DNA from: Nocardia spumae
Lineage (GTDB): Bacteria; Actinomycetota; Actinomycetes; Mycobacteriales; Mycobacteriaceae
Direction of reading: 5' to 3'
NCBI RefSeq assembly: GCF_020733635.1
Contig: NZ_JAJFZL010000001.1
Coordinates: forward strand, 6,820,001-6,884,000
DNA length: 64,000 bases
Shown: one piece after another, positions 55,107 through 63,452 of the stretch
How the letters are laid out: the number at the start of each line of letters is the position of its first letter
Position numbering within the stretch: the first letter of the stretch is position 1
Made by a program: the position numbers and the translations under genes
Notes under the pieces: model-generated
Databases searched by the model: none
What the model was told of the DNA's origin: nothing
What the model saw: only the letters and a program-made list of their open reading frames with translations

Positions 55107-57752
55107 TCAACCACCCAGACGTGTGGCACCCAACTCAGTTCGGAGCAACTCCAAGGCCACATCATCGGGGTCGCGGCGCTCTTCGGGCGGGACGGGCCGA
55201 GCCGATTCCGCGAGCATCTCCTGCTCTTCCTCCGGCGTCAACGCAGGTGGGACACCGTCGTAACCTACCGGCGAGTAGTCCTGCGGTCCGGGGTCGTCCG
55301 GAAGATCCGGCGCCTCGGGCGGCGGAATATCGTCGTCCGGCTCGCCGCGACCACCCGCGGAGCCACTGCCGGATGCGTGTGACTCACGCCGCTGGGCATG
55401 CCCGGAGCTACCGCGGCCGTCGGCGCCGCCGCGCGCGTCGGACTCACCGCCCTGCGCCTGCGCCTGGCTGGGCCGGGTGTACCGCGGTGCCTGCGCCTGC
55501 CCCGATCCCGCGCCCCGGCCGCCCGGCCGGTCCGCGGCGGCACCCCGCCCCGGCGACCGCTCGGCCCCACCGGCCCGCGTACCGCCCGCGGCGGCACCCG
55601 AACCGACTTCCCAGCGCACGTCGTAGTGGCGGCCGACGACGGCCTGGACCGCCGACTGGACGGCCTCGACGTACTGCGGATTGGACAGTCGCTGGGCCAG
55701 CGGCGCGTGCTGATGCGCGAAGACGATCGTCTCGCCGTCCACCCGGGCCACCGACGCGCCGGACAGCAGCGCGTGCACCGCGGCGCCGAACTCCCGCACC
55801 TTCGCGCGGATATCCGCCCATGCCGCTTCGATCTCCCGCAGCGTGTCGCCGGCGGGCGCCGATTCGGGTTCCGCGCCGGCCGGTGCGAACTCCTCCGAAG
55901 TATCGGCCGCATCGCCGCTGGCCGCGTCCTCCACGGCGGATTCGGATTCGACAGCGGATTCGGCGACCGATTCGGCGGCCGCGGCGGGTCCGGCCGAGAC
56001 CGGGGACGGCGCCGCGGCGTCGGCCTCGAGCTCCGCGGCCACCGGCTCCACGAGGGCCGGATCGACGGGTTCGGCGACAGCTCCGTGGTCCGCGATGCCC
56101 TCGTCCGCAGCGCGCGCGCCCGGTTCGGCGTCGGGAGCGGCGGGGGCCTCGGCGTCCGCATCCATCCGACTGCCGGTGGCCGCCACCGGACTCGGCTCCG
56201 GGACGGAATCGTCCGGACCCGGCGACTGCGCGGCGGCGGGAACGCTGTCCGGCGCGACGACCTCGTCGGCAGCACTCGGCACCGTGACCTGATCCGGCTC
56301 GGCGAGCGGGGCGGCCTGATCCGGCTCGGCCGGCGCGGGGGCGGGCGGGGCGGGCGCCGTGGGAGTTTCGGGCGTCGAAAGGTCCTGTGACGGTTGGCTT
56401 TGCGGGCCGGTGGGCGATTGGGCGCGCTGCGCCGGATGCGGCGCGCTCTTCTTCTCGCGCAAGGCGGCGAGCGCCTCCGCGCCGCGCCGCCGCGGTTCGC
56501 CGGACGACCGCGCGGCACCCGGGTCCGCCTCGGCTTCCGGCGGGCGGCCGGGCGACCGCGAGGCGACCGACTGCGGTGCGGCCACCGGCACCACACCCGA
56601 GTCCATCCGCCGTTCGAGCCGTTCGAGCCGCTGCAGGGCGGCCGTTTCCGCATCGGAGACCGAGGGCAGCAGCATCCGCGCGCAGATGACCTCGAGCAAC
56701 AACCGCGGCGCCGTCGCGCCGCGCATCTCGCCGAGCCCCTCGTGCAGGAGTTCGGCGTAGCGGGCCAGCGTGGCCGGGCCGATGCGCTCGGCCTGGGCCG
56801 ACATCCGATCGATGACATCGCCCGGGCCGGTGACCAGATTGCGCTCGGCGGCATCGGGTACCGCCCGCAGCAGGATGAGGTCACGAACGCGCTCGAGCAG
56901 ATCGGTGGCGAAACGACGCGGATCGTGCCCGGCCTCGACCACCCGGTCCACGGTGCCGAACAGGGCGGCCCCGTCGTCACCGGCCAGTGCGTCGACCGCC
57001 TCGTCGATCAGGGCGATATCGGTGACCCCCAGCAGCGCCAGCGCGCGCGGATAGGTGACCCCCTCGGATCCGGCCCCGGCCAGCAGCTGGTCCAGCACAC
57101 TGAGGCTGTCGCGCGGCGACCCGCCACCGGCCCGGATAACCAGCGGATAGACCGCCTCCTCGACCTGGACCTGTTCCTGATCGCAGATCTTGCCGAGCAG
57201 CCCACGCATGGTGGCGGGCGGCAGCAGCCGGAACGGGTAGTGGTGGGTGCGCGACCGAATGGTCGGCAGCACCTTGTCCGGTTCGGTGGTGGCGAAGATG
57301 AAGATCAGATGGGCGGGCGGTTCCTCGACGATCTTGAGCAGCGCGTTGAAGCCTGCCGTGGTGACCATGTGCGCCTCGTCCACGATGAACACCCGGTAGC
57401 GCGATTCCGCCGGCGCATAGAAGGCACGATCACGCAGCTCACGCGTGTCGTCGACGCCACCGTGGCTGGCGGCGTCGAGCTCGATCACGTCGAGGTTTCC
57501 GGACCCCCCGGGCGCCAGCGCCACACAGGAGGAGCAGACGCCACACGGTCGCGACGTCGGACCTTCGACACAGTTCAGCGAACGCGCCAGGATGCGCGCG
57601 GAGGACGTCTTGCCACAACCCCGCGGGCCGGAGAACAGATAGGCATGACTGATCCGCCCGGTGTCGAGTGCGGTACTCAGCGGATCGGTGACGTGCTCCT
57701 GCCCCACTACCTCGGCGAAGGTTGCCGGTCGATACTTCCGGTACAGAGCCAC
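55107..57752 (-). CDS. dnaX: DNA polymerase III gamma/tau subunit
   Basis: An 881-residue clamp-loader ATPase. Walker A is GPRGCGKT (42-49), the zinc module uses Cys61, 70, 73 and 76, and the DEXX-box is VFIVDEAH followed by sensor segments to about residue 370. Residues 390-640 and 720-860 are Ala/Pro/Asp-rich and low in complexity, with a conserved island between (EIEAAWADIRAKVREFGAAVHALL, in part) that contacts the polymerase. It loads the sliding clamp at replication forks. GTG 57752 starts the conserved MALYRKYRPATF. In position it is Rv3721c, but it is separated from ebfC-recR by 14 kb. Confidence 0.96.
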   Translation of the reverse strand: MALYRKYRPATFAEVVGQEHVTDPLSTALDTGRISHAYLFSGPRGCGKTSSARILARSLNCVEGPTSRPCGVCSSCVALAPGGSGNLDVIELDAASHGGVDDTRELRDRAFYAPAESRYRVFIVDEAHMVTTAGFNALLKIVEEPPAHLIFIFATTEPDKVLPTIRSRTHHYPFRLLPPATMRGLLGKICDQEQVQVEEAVYPLVIRAGGGSPRDSLSVLDQLLAGAGSEGVTYPRALALLGVTDIALIDEAVDALAGDDGAALFGTVDRVVEAGHDPRRFATDLLERVRDLILLRAVPDAAERNLVTGPGDVIDRMSAQAERIGPATLARYAELLHEGLGEMRGATAPRLLLEVICARMLLPSVSDAETAALQRLERLERRMDSGVVPVAAPQSVASRSPGRPPEAEADPGAARSSGEPRRRGAEALAALREKKSAPHPAQRAQSPTGPQSQPSQDLSTPETPTAPAPPAPAPAEPDQAAPLAEPDQVTVPSAADEVVAPDSVPAAAQSPGPDDSVPEPSPVAATGSRMDADAEAPAAPDAEPGARAADEGIADHGAVAEPVDPALVEPVAAELEADAAAPSPVSAGPAAAAESVAESAVESESAVEDAASGDAADTSEEFAPAGAEPESAPAGDTLREIEAAWADIRAKVREFGAAVHALLSGASVARVDGETIVFAHQHAPLAQRLSNPQYVEAVQSAVQAVVGRHYDVRWEVGSGAAAGGTRAGGAERSPGRGAAADRPGGRGAGSGQAQAPRYTRPSQAQAQGGESDARGGADGRGSSGHAQRRESHASGSGSAGGRGEPDDDIPPPEAPDLPDDPGPQDYSPVGYDGVPPALTPEEEQEMLAESARPVPPEERRDPDDVALELLRTELGATRLGG

Positions 57753-58187
57753 GGCCCGAGGGTACCGGCGAACACCGACAGAGAACCATTCGCGCGTCTT
57801 CTCTCCCAGCGCCGCCCCCGAACCACGCGAACTGTCAATAAACTGTGATCTTTATCACCATCAATCTCGTTGTCGGCTCACCGGCCGCACAACCGACCGG
57901 CACAACGATCCCGCTCCCACGCCACACATCGATTCCTCGGTAATACGGGACGGCTTTCGCCCCCATTCCGACTTTCCGCGAATATCTCCGAACTCCTTCC
58001 CTGTTTGTGCGCATTTTTATGGAAGTAACGATTAAGTCAATGGATTGGCCTCCCGCACATTCGTCTGACTACCGTTGGTTTCGGCAACTTCGGTAGCCAA
58101 ACCTTCATCAGGTTGGTGTCCCCGGTCGGTCCCTCATCCCGACCGGGGCACAACACTGAATCGGCCCCAGTGGAGGAACTGACGACA
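57753..58187. other. Intergenic region beside dnaX
   Basis: This 435-nt gap contains a Crp-like site, an AT-rich patch (57830-57870 and 58000-58030) and two hairpins. One pairs GGTTT-GGC with GCC-AAACC around 58077-58106, and one pairs CCCCGGTC with GACCGGGG at 58120-58148. I looked here for the 4.5S RNA and tRNA-Ser genes that accompany dnaX in some actinobacteria and saw neither. Confidence 0.5.
57844..57859. promoter_or_regulatory. Crp/Rv3676-like site
   Basis: TGTGA-TCTTTA-TCACC differs by one base from the consensus TGTGA-N6-TCACA of E. coli CRP and mycobacterial Rv3676. It lies about 90 nt upstream of dnaX and 330 nt upstream of the hypothetical gene. Occupancy is inferred. Confidence 0.45.
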
Positions 58188-59021
58188 GTGCCGTCGTGTG
58201 ACGACATCGCCGCCGCCTGGCTCGCGCAGACCGAGTTCGCCGGTGACCGGTCCGCTACCGATCTACTCAGCCGTGCCATCAGCCCCCGCGATTTCTCCCG
58301 CAACCGGGACTCGCTGCCGGTGGCCGCGGCCGCCGATCCCGCCACCGCGGGCGCCATTCTCGAATTACTGGACCGTGGCCAGGTGCCGACCCTGCCCGCG
58401 ATTCACACCCACATCACCCAGAACCGCATCCGCGCGGAGGCCGAACGCATCGAACGCCTCGGCCGGCGGGCGCAGCGCAGTATCGACGAATTCGGGCGCG
58501 TGCTCGCCGAGCAGACCGAGCAATTCCGGCGAGCGAACGACATCGGCCCCACCCGGCGCGACATTCTGAGCGCCGACCCGGTCCTCACCCTGATCCGCGA
58601 ACACGTCGGCGATATCGCGCCGAACGCGATCAAACATCTGTGGCTCGTGGAACGCGCACAGCGTGCCGGGTGGATCGCGTTCGACGCCACCCCTCGCTCA
58701 CTGTGCGCCGGTCGCCGCTTCCATTCGGCGAAATACGGCAATCGGGTGTCGCTGCGGCCGGTGAACGCCATCGGCACCCTGGTGGCGGAATTCCTGGACG
58801 GCTATCGCCGCGAGCACCAACGGCCCCCGCGCTGGTCGGTACTCGCCCACGATCTGCGCGACGACCGCGGACGGCGGATATTCAACGACACCGCCGACGT
58901 GCGTGCCCAGCAGCAGTGGCTGACCACCGCGGAATGGGTCGCCGTCGAAGACGATCTGCCGGTCCCCGGCGCCCGGGGTCACCGCGCGCTGGCCCGGCTG
59001 GCTCGCAAACGCGGGAAATGA
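58188..59021 (+). CDS. Hypothetical protein, 277 residues
   Basis: I do not recognise this protein. It is soluble and rich in Arg and Ala. Residues 60-120 form a likely coiled coil (IRAEAERIERLGRRAQRSIDE and on), and the C-terminal half contains basic segments such as RWSVLAHDLRDDRGRRIF and HRALARLARKRGK, suggestive of nucleic-acid contact. GTG 58188 is chosen because GGAGG lies 11 nt upstream and a hairpin (58120-58148) occupies the sequence before it; GTG 58113 and 58170 are in-frame alternatives. Confidence 0.6.
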   Translation: MPSCDDIAAAWLAQTEFAGDRSATDLLSRAISPRDFSRNRDSLPVAAAADPATAGAILELLDRGQVPTLPAIHTHITQNRIRAEAERIERLGRRAQRSIDEFGRVLAEQTEQFRRANDIGPTRRDILSADPVLTLIREHVGDIAPNAIKHLWLVERAQRAGWIAFDATPRSLCAGRRFHSAKYGNRVSLRPVNAIGTLVAEFLDGYRREHQRPPRWSVLAHDLRDDRGRRIFNDTADVRAQQQWLTTAEWVAVEDDLPVPGARGHRALARLARKRGK

Positions 59022-59083
59022 TCCGAACGGAAGTATCCGACGCGGTCATCGGCCCGCTCCGGACGATTCGGTACTTTTCTTCC

Positions 59084-59097
59084 CACGCGATCGCGTG
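59084..59097. promoter_or_regulatory. Perfect palindrome just upstream of amt
   Basis: CACGCGATCGCGTG is a perfect 14-bp dyad ending 5 nt before the AAGGAG ribosome site of amt. It could be an operator, or in RNA a hairpin close to the ribosome site. It does not look like a GlnR or AmtR box. Confidence 0.4.
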
Positions 59098-59114
59098 TGG
59101 AAAAGGAGTTGTCC

Positions 59115-60425
59115 GTGCCCCCGACCATCGACCCCGCCGCCACGGCGTGGCTGTTGGCCAGCACCGCGCTGGTCCTCCTCATGACCCCCGGCCTGGCGAT
59201 CTTCTACGGCGGCATGGTCCGCACAACCGGCGTGCTGAACATGCTGATGATGAGCTTCATCTCGATCCCGCTGGTGACCGTGGTGTGGCTACTGCTCGGT
59301 TACACGCTGTCGTTCGGTGACGACGCCGGCGGCGGATTGATCGGCAATTTCGAACATTTCGCGATGATCGGCATCGATCCCGGCACAGTGCGCAGCGGCA
59401 TCCCGGAACTGCTGTACGCGACCTTCGAGCTGGCCTTCGCCATCCTGACCGTCGCCCTCATCAGCGGTGCGATCGCCGATCGCGCGAAGTTCTCGGCGTG
59501 GATGCTGTTCGTCCCGGTCTGGACGCTGGTGGTCTTCGCCCCGATCGCGCACTGGGTCTGGGGCCCCAACGGCTGGCTGGCATCGTTCGGCGCACTCGAC
59601 TTCGCCGGTGGCCTCGTCGTCGAAATCGCCTCCGGCGCATCCGCTCTCGCGCTGGCGCTGGTACTGGGACCGCGGATCGGATTCAAGGTCGACGCGATGC
59701 GCCCGCACAATCTGCCCTTCGTGCTGCTGGGCGCCGGGCTGCTGTGGTTCGGCTGGTTCGGCTTCAACGCCGGATCCGCGTTCAAGGCCGACGGGCTGGC
59801 CGCGGCGGTATTCCTCAATACCTTGGTCGCGGGCTGCCTGGGCATGCTCGGCTGGCTGATCGTGGAGCAGATCCGCGACGGGCGCCCGACCACCTTCGGC
59901 GCCGCCTCGGGCGCGGTGGCCGGCCTGGTCGCGATCACGCCGTCGTGCGGTTCGGTGAACGCGCTCGGTGCGGTGATCGTGGGCTTGGCGGCCGGGGTCG
60001 TGTGTTCGTTCGCGGTGGGCTGGAAATTCAAGGCCGGCTACGACGATTCGCTCGACGTGGTGGGCGTGCACTTCACCGGCGGCGTGGTCGGCACCCTGCT
60101 GATCGGCCTGCTCGCCAACCGGGTGATGACCGGCGGCGCGCGCGGCCTGCTCTACGGCGGCGGACTCGCCCAGCTCGGCAAGCAGGCGGTCGCCGTGATC
60201 GTGGTCGCGCTGTGGGCCTTCGGCGTCACCTATCTGGTGGGCAAGGTCATCGATCGTGCGATGGGATTCCGGGTCAGCAAGGAAGACGAGGTCGGCGGTA
60301 TCGACTTCGCCCTGCACGCCGAGACGGCCTATGTCGAAGGCGTGCACGGGCACGCTCCGCGCGGGATCTTCGGCCATCATCCGCTCGGGGGCGATGAGCG
60401 CCCCAGCGGCGACGGGGATCGCTGA
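59115..60425 (+). CDS. amt: Ammonium transporter with Glu at the first pore-His position
   Basis: A 436-residue Amt/Mep/Rh channel with eleven hydrophobic helices. Conserved parts include IFYGGMVRTTGVLNM, GPNGWLASFGALDFAGG and WFGWFGFNAGSAF. Asp162 (E. coli AmtB Asp160) and His319 in GVHFTGGVVG (AmtB His318) are in place. The first pore histidine (AmtB His168) is replaced by Glu170 in DFAGGLVVEIASG. Fungal Mep1/Mep3 carry the same change. It conducts ammonium across the inner membrane. GTG 59115 follows AAGGAG. No glnK or glnD gene is adjacent, so PII control is not evident. Confidence 0.93.
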   Translation: MPPTIDPAATAWLLASTALVLLMTPGLAIFYGGMVRTTGVLNMLMMSFISIPLVTVVWLLLGYTLSFGDDAGGGLIGNFEHFAMIGIDPGTVRSGIPELLYATFELAFAILTVALISGAIADRAKFSAWMLFVPVWTLVVFAPIAHWVWGPNGWLASFGALDFAGGLVVEIASGASALALALVLGPRIGFKVDAMRPHNLPFVLLGAGLLWFGWFGFNAGSAFKADGLAAAVFLNTLVAGCLGMLGWLIVEQIRDGRPTTFGAASGAVAGLVAITPSCGSVNALGAVIVGLAAGVVCSFAVGWKFKAGYDDSLDVVGVHFTGGVVGTLLIGLLANRVMTGGARGLLYGGGLAQLGKQAVAVIVVALWAFGVTYLVGKVIDRAMGFRVSKEDEVGGIDFALHAETAYVEGVHGHAPRGIFGHHPLGGDERPSGDGDR

Positions 60426-60452
60426 AAGGCGCCGCGCCCTTGCGCCCTAGGT

Positions 60453-60483
60453 GGGTAACGGCGTTACGCTAACGCCGTTACCC
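60453..60483. promoter_or_regulatory. 31-bp perfect inverted repeat, operator of the MMPL-TetR operon
   Basis: GGGTAACGGCGTTA (60453-60466) and TAACGCCGTTACCC (60470-60483) are exact complements around CGC. Each arm itself contains a smaller dyad: GTAACG-G-CGTTAC centred at 60461 and TAACG-C-CGTTA centred at 60475, 14 nt apart. That is the geometry of two adjacent TetR dimer sites. It lies 27 nt before the MMPL start. Confidence 0.75.
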
Positions 60484-60510
60484 AATCGTCGGCGGCACCG
60501 AGGAGCGCTC

Positions 60511-62766
60511 ATGCTGACCCGAATCGCGCGGATCGCCACCCGCTATCCGAAACAGGTCCTGCTCGCGGCGCTCGCGCTCGCGCTGATCTGCGGTGGCTTC
60601 GGCGCCACCGCCGCCTCTCACCTGCAGGCCGGCGGGTTCACCTCCGACAACGCCGAATCCACGCGCGCCGCGAAACTCGTGGCGGATGATTTCGGCGGCG
60701 CCGAACCCAATCTCGTGCTGGTGGTGCACTCCGACGATGGCGTCGAATCCGCGTCGGCCCGCGCGGCCGGCGCCGAGATCGCGAACCGGCTCGACGCGCG
60801 CCCGGATGCGATCGGAGTGCGTTCGTACTGGACCAGCCCGCCGCAGCTCGCCGCCGCCCTGCGCAGCACCGACGGTAAGAGCGCCCTGGTCATGGCCTAC
60901 CTGACCGGCGGTGACGATCGGGCGCAGCGGACCGCGGGCGAGATCGAGAGCACCCTGGACGACATGCCACCGGGTATCACCGTGCACGCGGGCGGTGTCG
61001 CGGCGATCTATCACGATGTCAACAACCAGGTCACCAAGGATCTGGCGCTGGCCGAGGGGATCGCCGTACCGCTGACCGCGATCGTGCTGATCCTGGTGTT
61101 CGGCAGCGTCGTCGCCGCATCGCTACCGCTGGCGGTCGGGTTCTTCGCCATTCTGTGCACGCTGGCACTGCTGCGTGCCTTCACCTTGTTCACCGATGTC
61201 TCGACCTACGCGCTCAATATGACGACGGCGCTGGGACTGGCGCTGGCGATCGACTACAGCCTGTTCATCGTCAGCCGGTATCGGGAGGAACTGGCGACGG
61301 GCCGGACCCATGCGAATGCCGCGGTGCGCGCGGTGCAGACCGCGGGCCGGACGGTGTTGTTCTCGGCACTGACCGTCGTTCTCGCCCTGGCCGTGCTCAG
61401 TGTGTTCGATATGTACTTCCTGAAGTCGTTCGCCTACGCCGGAGTCGCGGTGGTGGTGACCGCGGCCGTCGCGTCGATCGTGATCCTGCCCGCCGTGCTC
61501 GTCCTGCTCGGCGACCGGATCAACGCGTGGAATCTGCGCACGACCCTGCGCACGCTCGTCCGGCGGCCCGCACCCGTCGCTCGCCCGGAGGCCGAATCCG
61601 GTTGGTACCGCGGGGTGGTGTGGGCGATGCGGCGTGCCGTGCCGGTATCGATCGCGATCATCGCCGTGCTGCTCGCGGTCGGCGCGCCGTTCCTCGGGGT
61701 CAAATTCGGCTATCCCGACGACCGAGTGCTGCCGGCCGGATCGAGCAGTCGCGCGGTGGGTGACGACCTCCGCAATGATTTCCCGGCCGTGAACACCGGC
61801 GCGGGCACCACGATCGTGCTGCCGGGAGCACCGAGCGACCCGGCCGCCGTCACCGGCTACGCCACCGCGTTGTCGAAGGTCGACGGGGTGAGCGCGGTGT
61901 TGTCCGGCAGCGGCGTCTACGTCTCGGGCGCGCGCATGGGCGGCGGCCCTCCCGGAATGTCCAACGACGCCGGCCAATACCTCACCGTCATCTCGAAACT
62001 CGACCCGTTCTCGCCGCAGGCCAAGCATCAGTTGCAGGCCCTGCGCGCGGTCCCCGCGCCCGTACCGGCGCTGTTCGGCGGCGCGGCGGCGATGAACGTC
62101 GACTCCCTGAACGCACTGGGCGCGAAGCTGCCGCTGGCGATCGCTCTCATCGCGACGGCCACTTTCCTGGTGCTGTTCCTGTTCACCGGCAGCATCGTCC
62201 TGCCGTTGAAGGCCGTGGTGATCAACTCGCTGTCGCTGACCGCCATGTTCGGCATGATGGTGTGGATCTTCCAGGACGGGCACTTCGCGGACCTGCTCGG
62301 CTTCACCCCCACCGGCTTCCTGGTGCCCACGATGCCGATTCTGATGTTCTGCCTGGCCTTCGGCATGTCGATGGACTACGAGGTGTTCCTGCTGTCCCGG
62401 GTCCGCGAGGCCTGGCTGGCCTCGGATCGCACCGCGGCCGACAACGAACGCTCGGTAGCCATCGGCGTGGCCCGGACCGGGCGGATCGTCACCGCGGCCG
62501 CCCTGCTGATGGCGATCGTGCTGGGCGCCATGGTCACCGCGAAAGTGTCGTTCATGCAGATGCTCGGCCTCGGGCTCACCATCACCGTGCTGGCCGACGC
62601 GACCATCATCCGCATGCTGCTCGTGCCCGCGCTGATGCGATTGATGGGACGCGCTAACTGGTGGGCGCCCGCTCCGCTGGCCCGCTGGCACGACCGGTTC
62701 GGCCTGACCGAGGAGGCCGCCCCGCCGACACCGCCGACGCAACCGGAACCCGTCGGGCGGCCCTGA
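60511..62766 (+). CDS. MMPL family RND-type transporter
   Basis: A 751-residue exporter with about twelve helices in the two-half RND layout. Helix 1 is followed by a large periplasmic loop, the first half has TALGLALAIDYSLFIVSRYREEL and the second FCLAFGMSMDYEVFLLSRVREAW; the two Asp-Tyr pairs are the proton-relay signature. MMPL proteins export lipids, siderophores or drugs in actinobacteria. ATG 60511 has GGAGCG upstream; a start at 60451 would include the operator and is not credible. It is directly followed by a TetR gene sharing TGATG. The cargo is unknown. Confidence 0.92.
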   Translation: MLTRIARIATRYPKQVLLAALALALICGGFGATAASHLQAGGFTSDNAESTRAAKLVADDFGGAEPNLVLVVHSDDGVESASARAAGAEIANRLDARPDAIGVRSYWTSPPQLAAALRSTDGKSALVMAYLTGGDDRAQRTAGEIESTLDDMPPGITVHAGGVAAIYHDVNNQVTKDLALAEGIAVPLTAIVLILVFGSVVAASLPLAVGFFAILCTLALLRAFTLFTDVSTYALNMTTALGLALAIDYSLFIVSRYREELATGRTHANAAVRAVQTAGRTVLFSALTVVLALAVLSVFDMYFLKSFAYAGVAVVVTAAVASIVILPAVLVLLGDRINAWNLRTTLRTLVRRPAPVARPEAESGWYRGVVWAMRRAVPVSIAIIAVLLAVGAPFLGVKFGYPDDRVLPAGSSSRAVGDDLRNDFPAVNTGAGTTIVLPGAPSDPAAVTGYATALSKVDGVSAVLSGSGVYVSGARMGGGPPGMSNDAGQYLTVISKLDPFSPQAKHQLQALRAVPAPVPALFGGAAAMNVDSLNALGAKLPLAIALIATATFLVLFLFTGSIVLPLKAVVINSLSLTAMFGMMVWIFQDGHFADLLGFTPTGFLVPTMPILMFCLAFGMSMDYEVFLLSRVREAWLASDRTAADNERSVAIGVARTGRIVTAAALLMAIVLGAMVTAKVSFMQMLGLGLTITVLADATIIRMLLVPALMRLMGRANWWAPAPLARWHDRFGLTEEAAPPTPPTQPEPVGRP

Positions 62767-63452
62767 TGTCCCCGCGACGCCCGCGTTCCGCGCGCGGCTC
62801 CGGCACCGAATTGCGCGCCGAGATACTCACCGCGACGCGAGAACTGCTGGCGCGCACCGGAAATGCCGAAACGGTGTCGATCAGGGAGGTCGGCAGCCTG
62901 GTCGGGGTCACCGCGCCGTCGATCTACCGGCACTTCGCCGACAAGACCGAGTTGATCGACGCGGCGGTGGCCGAGGTGTTCGAGGATCTGGACGCCGCCA
63001 TGGCCGCTGTGACCGATCCGGCGGCGTCACCGATCAGCCGCATGCGCGAACAGGGTATGGCCTACGTGCGGTTCGCGCTGAGTCATCCCGGGCAGTACCG
63101 GGTCGCCACCTCCGCCACGGGCGACGGGCCGACCGCGGTGGATCAGGTCCTCGGAAGTGGTGCGTTCCAGCGCTTTTCACAGACCGTGCGGGACGCGATG
63201 GATTCCGGTGTGCTGCCTCCGGGCGATCCCATGCAGATGGTGCTCATACTCTGGTCGGCCGCACACGGGATCGCCTCACTGATGATCGCCAAACCCTTTC
63301 TCCCGTGGGGAGATGTGGAGGTCATCGCGGACCGGGTGATGGCGGCGACCGGCCTCGGGTTCGGGGTGCTGGGCATCATCGGCGGTGAGACCCCCAGTCC
63401 GGACGAGGGCGCCCGATGGCTGGCCCGTCTGCGCGAGCACAACCTCAGCTGA
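62766..63452 (+). CDS. TetR/AcrR family regulator coupled to the MMPL exporter
   Basis: A 228-residue regulator. HTH blocks are RAEILTATRELLARTGNAETVSIREVGSLVGVTAPSIYRHFADKTELI in short pieces, and the C-terminal domain has the WHG-type segment LILWSAAHGIASLMI. ATG 62766 overlaps the MMPL stop as TGATG, so it is co-transcribed and translationally coupled. The 31-bp operator upstream of the pair is its likely binding site, giving an autoregulated exporter operon. Its end overlaps the convergent metallopeptidase gene by 8 nt. Confidence 0.92.
   Translation: MSPRRPRSARGSGTELRAEILTATRELLARTGNAETVSIREVGSLVGVTAPSIYRHFADKTELIDAAVAEVFEDLDAAMAAVTDPAASPISRMREQGMAYVRFALSHPGQYRVATSATGDGPTAVDQVLGSGAFQRFSQTVRDAMDSGVLPPGDPMQMVLILWSAAHGIASLMIAKPFLPWGDVEVIADRVMAATGLGFGVLGIIGGETPSPDEGARWLARLREHNLS

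Noticed and set aside
55443..56390. Separate genes in the dnaX 3' half on either strand
   Set aside because: The low-complexity Ala/Pro-rich tau region creates open frames in all frames; only the dnaX frame continues the conserved clamp-loader domain.
57753..58187. 4.5S SRP RNA or tRNA-Ser gene next to dnaX
   Set aside because: I looked for the conserved GGAAGC/AGCAG core of 4.5S RNA and for a T-arm GTTCGA pattern; neither is present.
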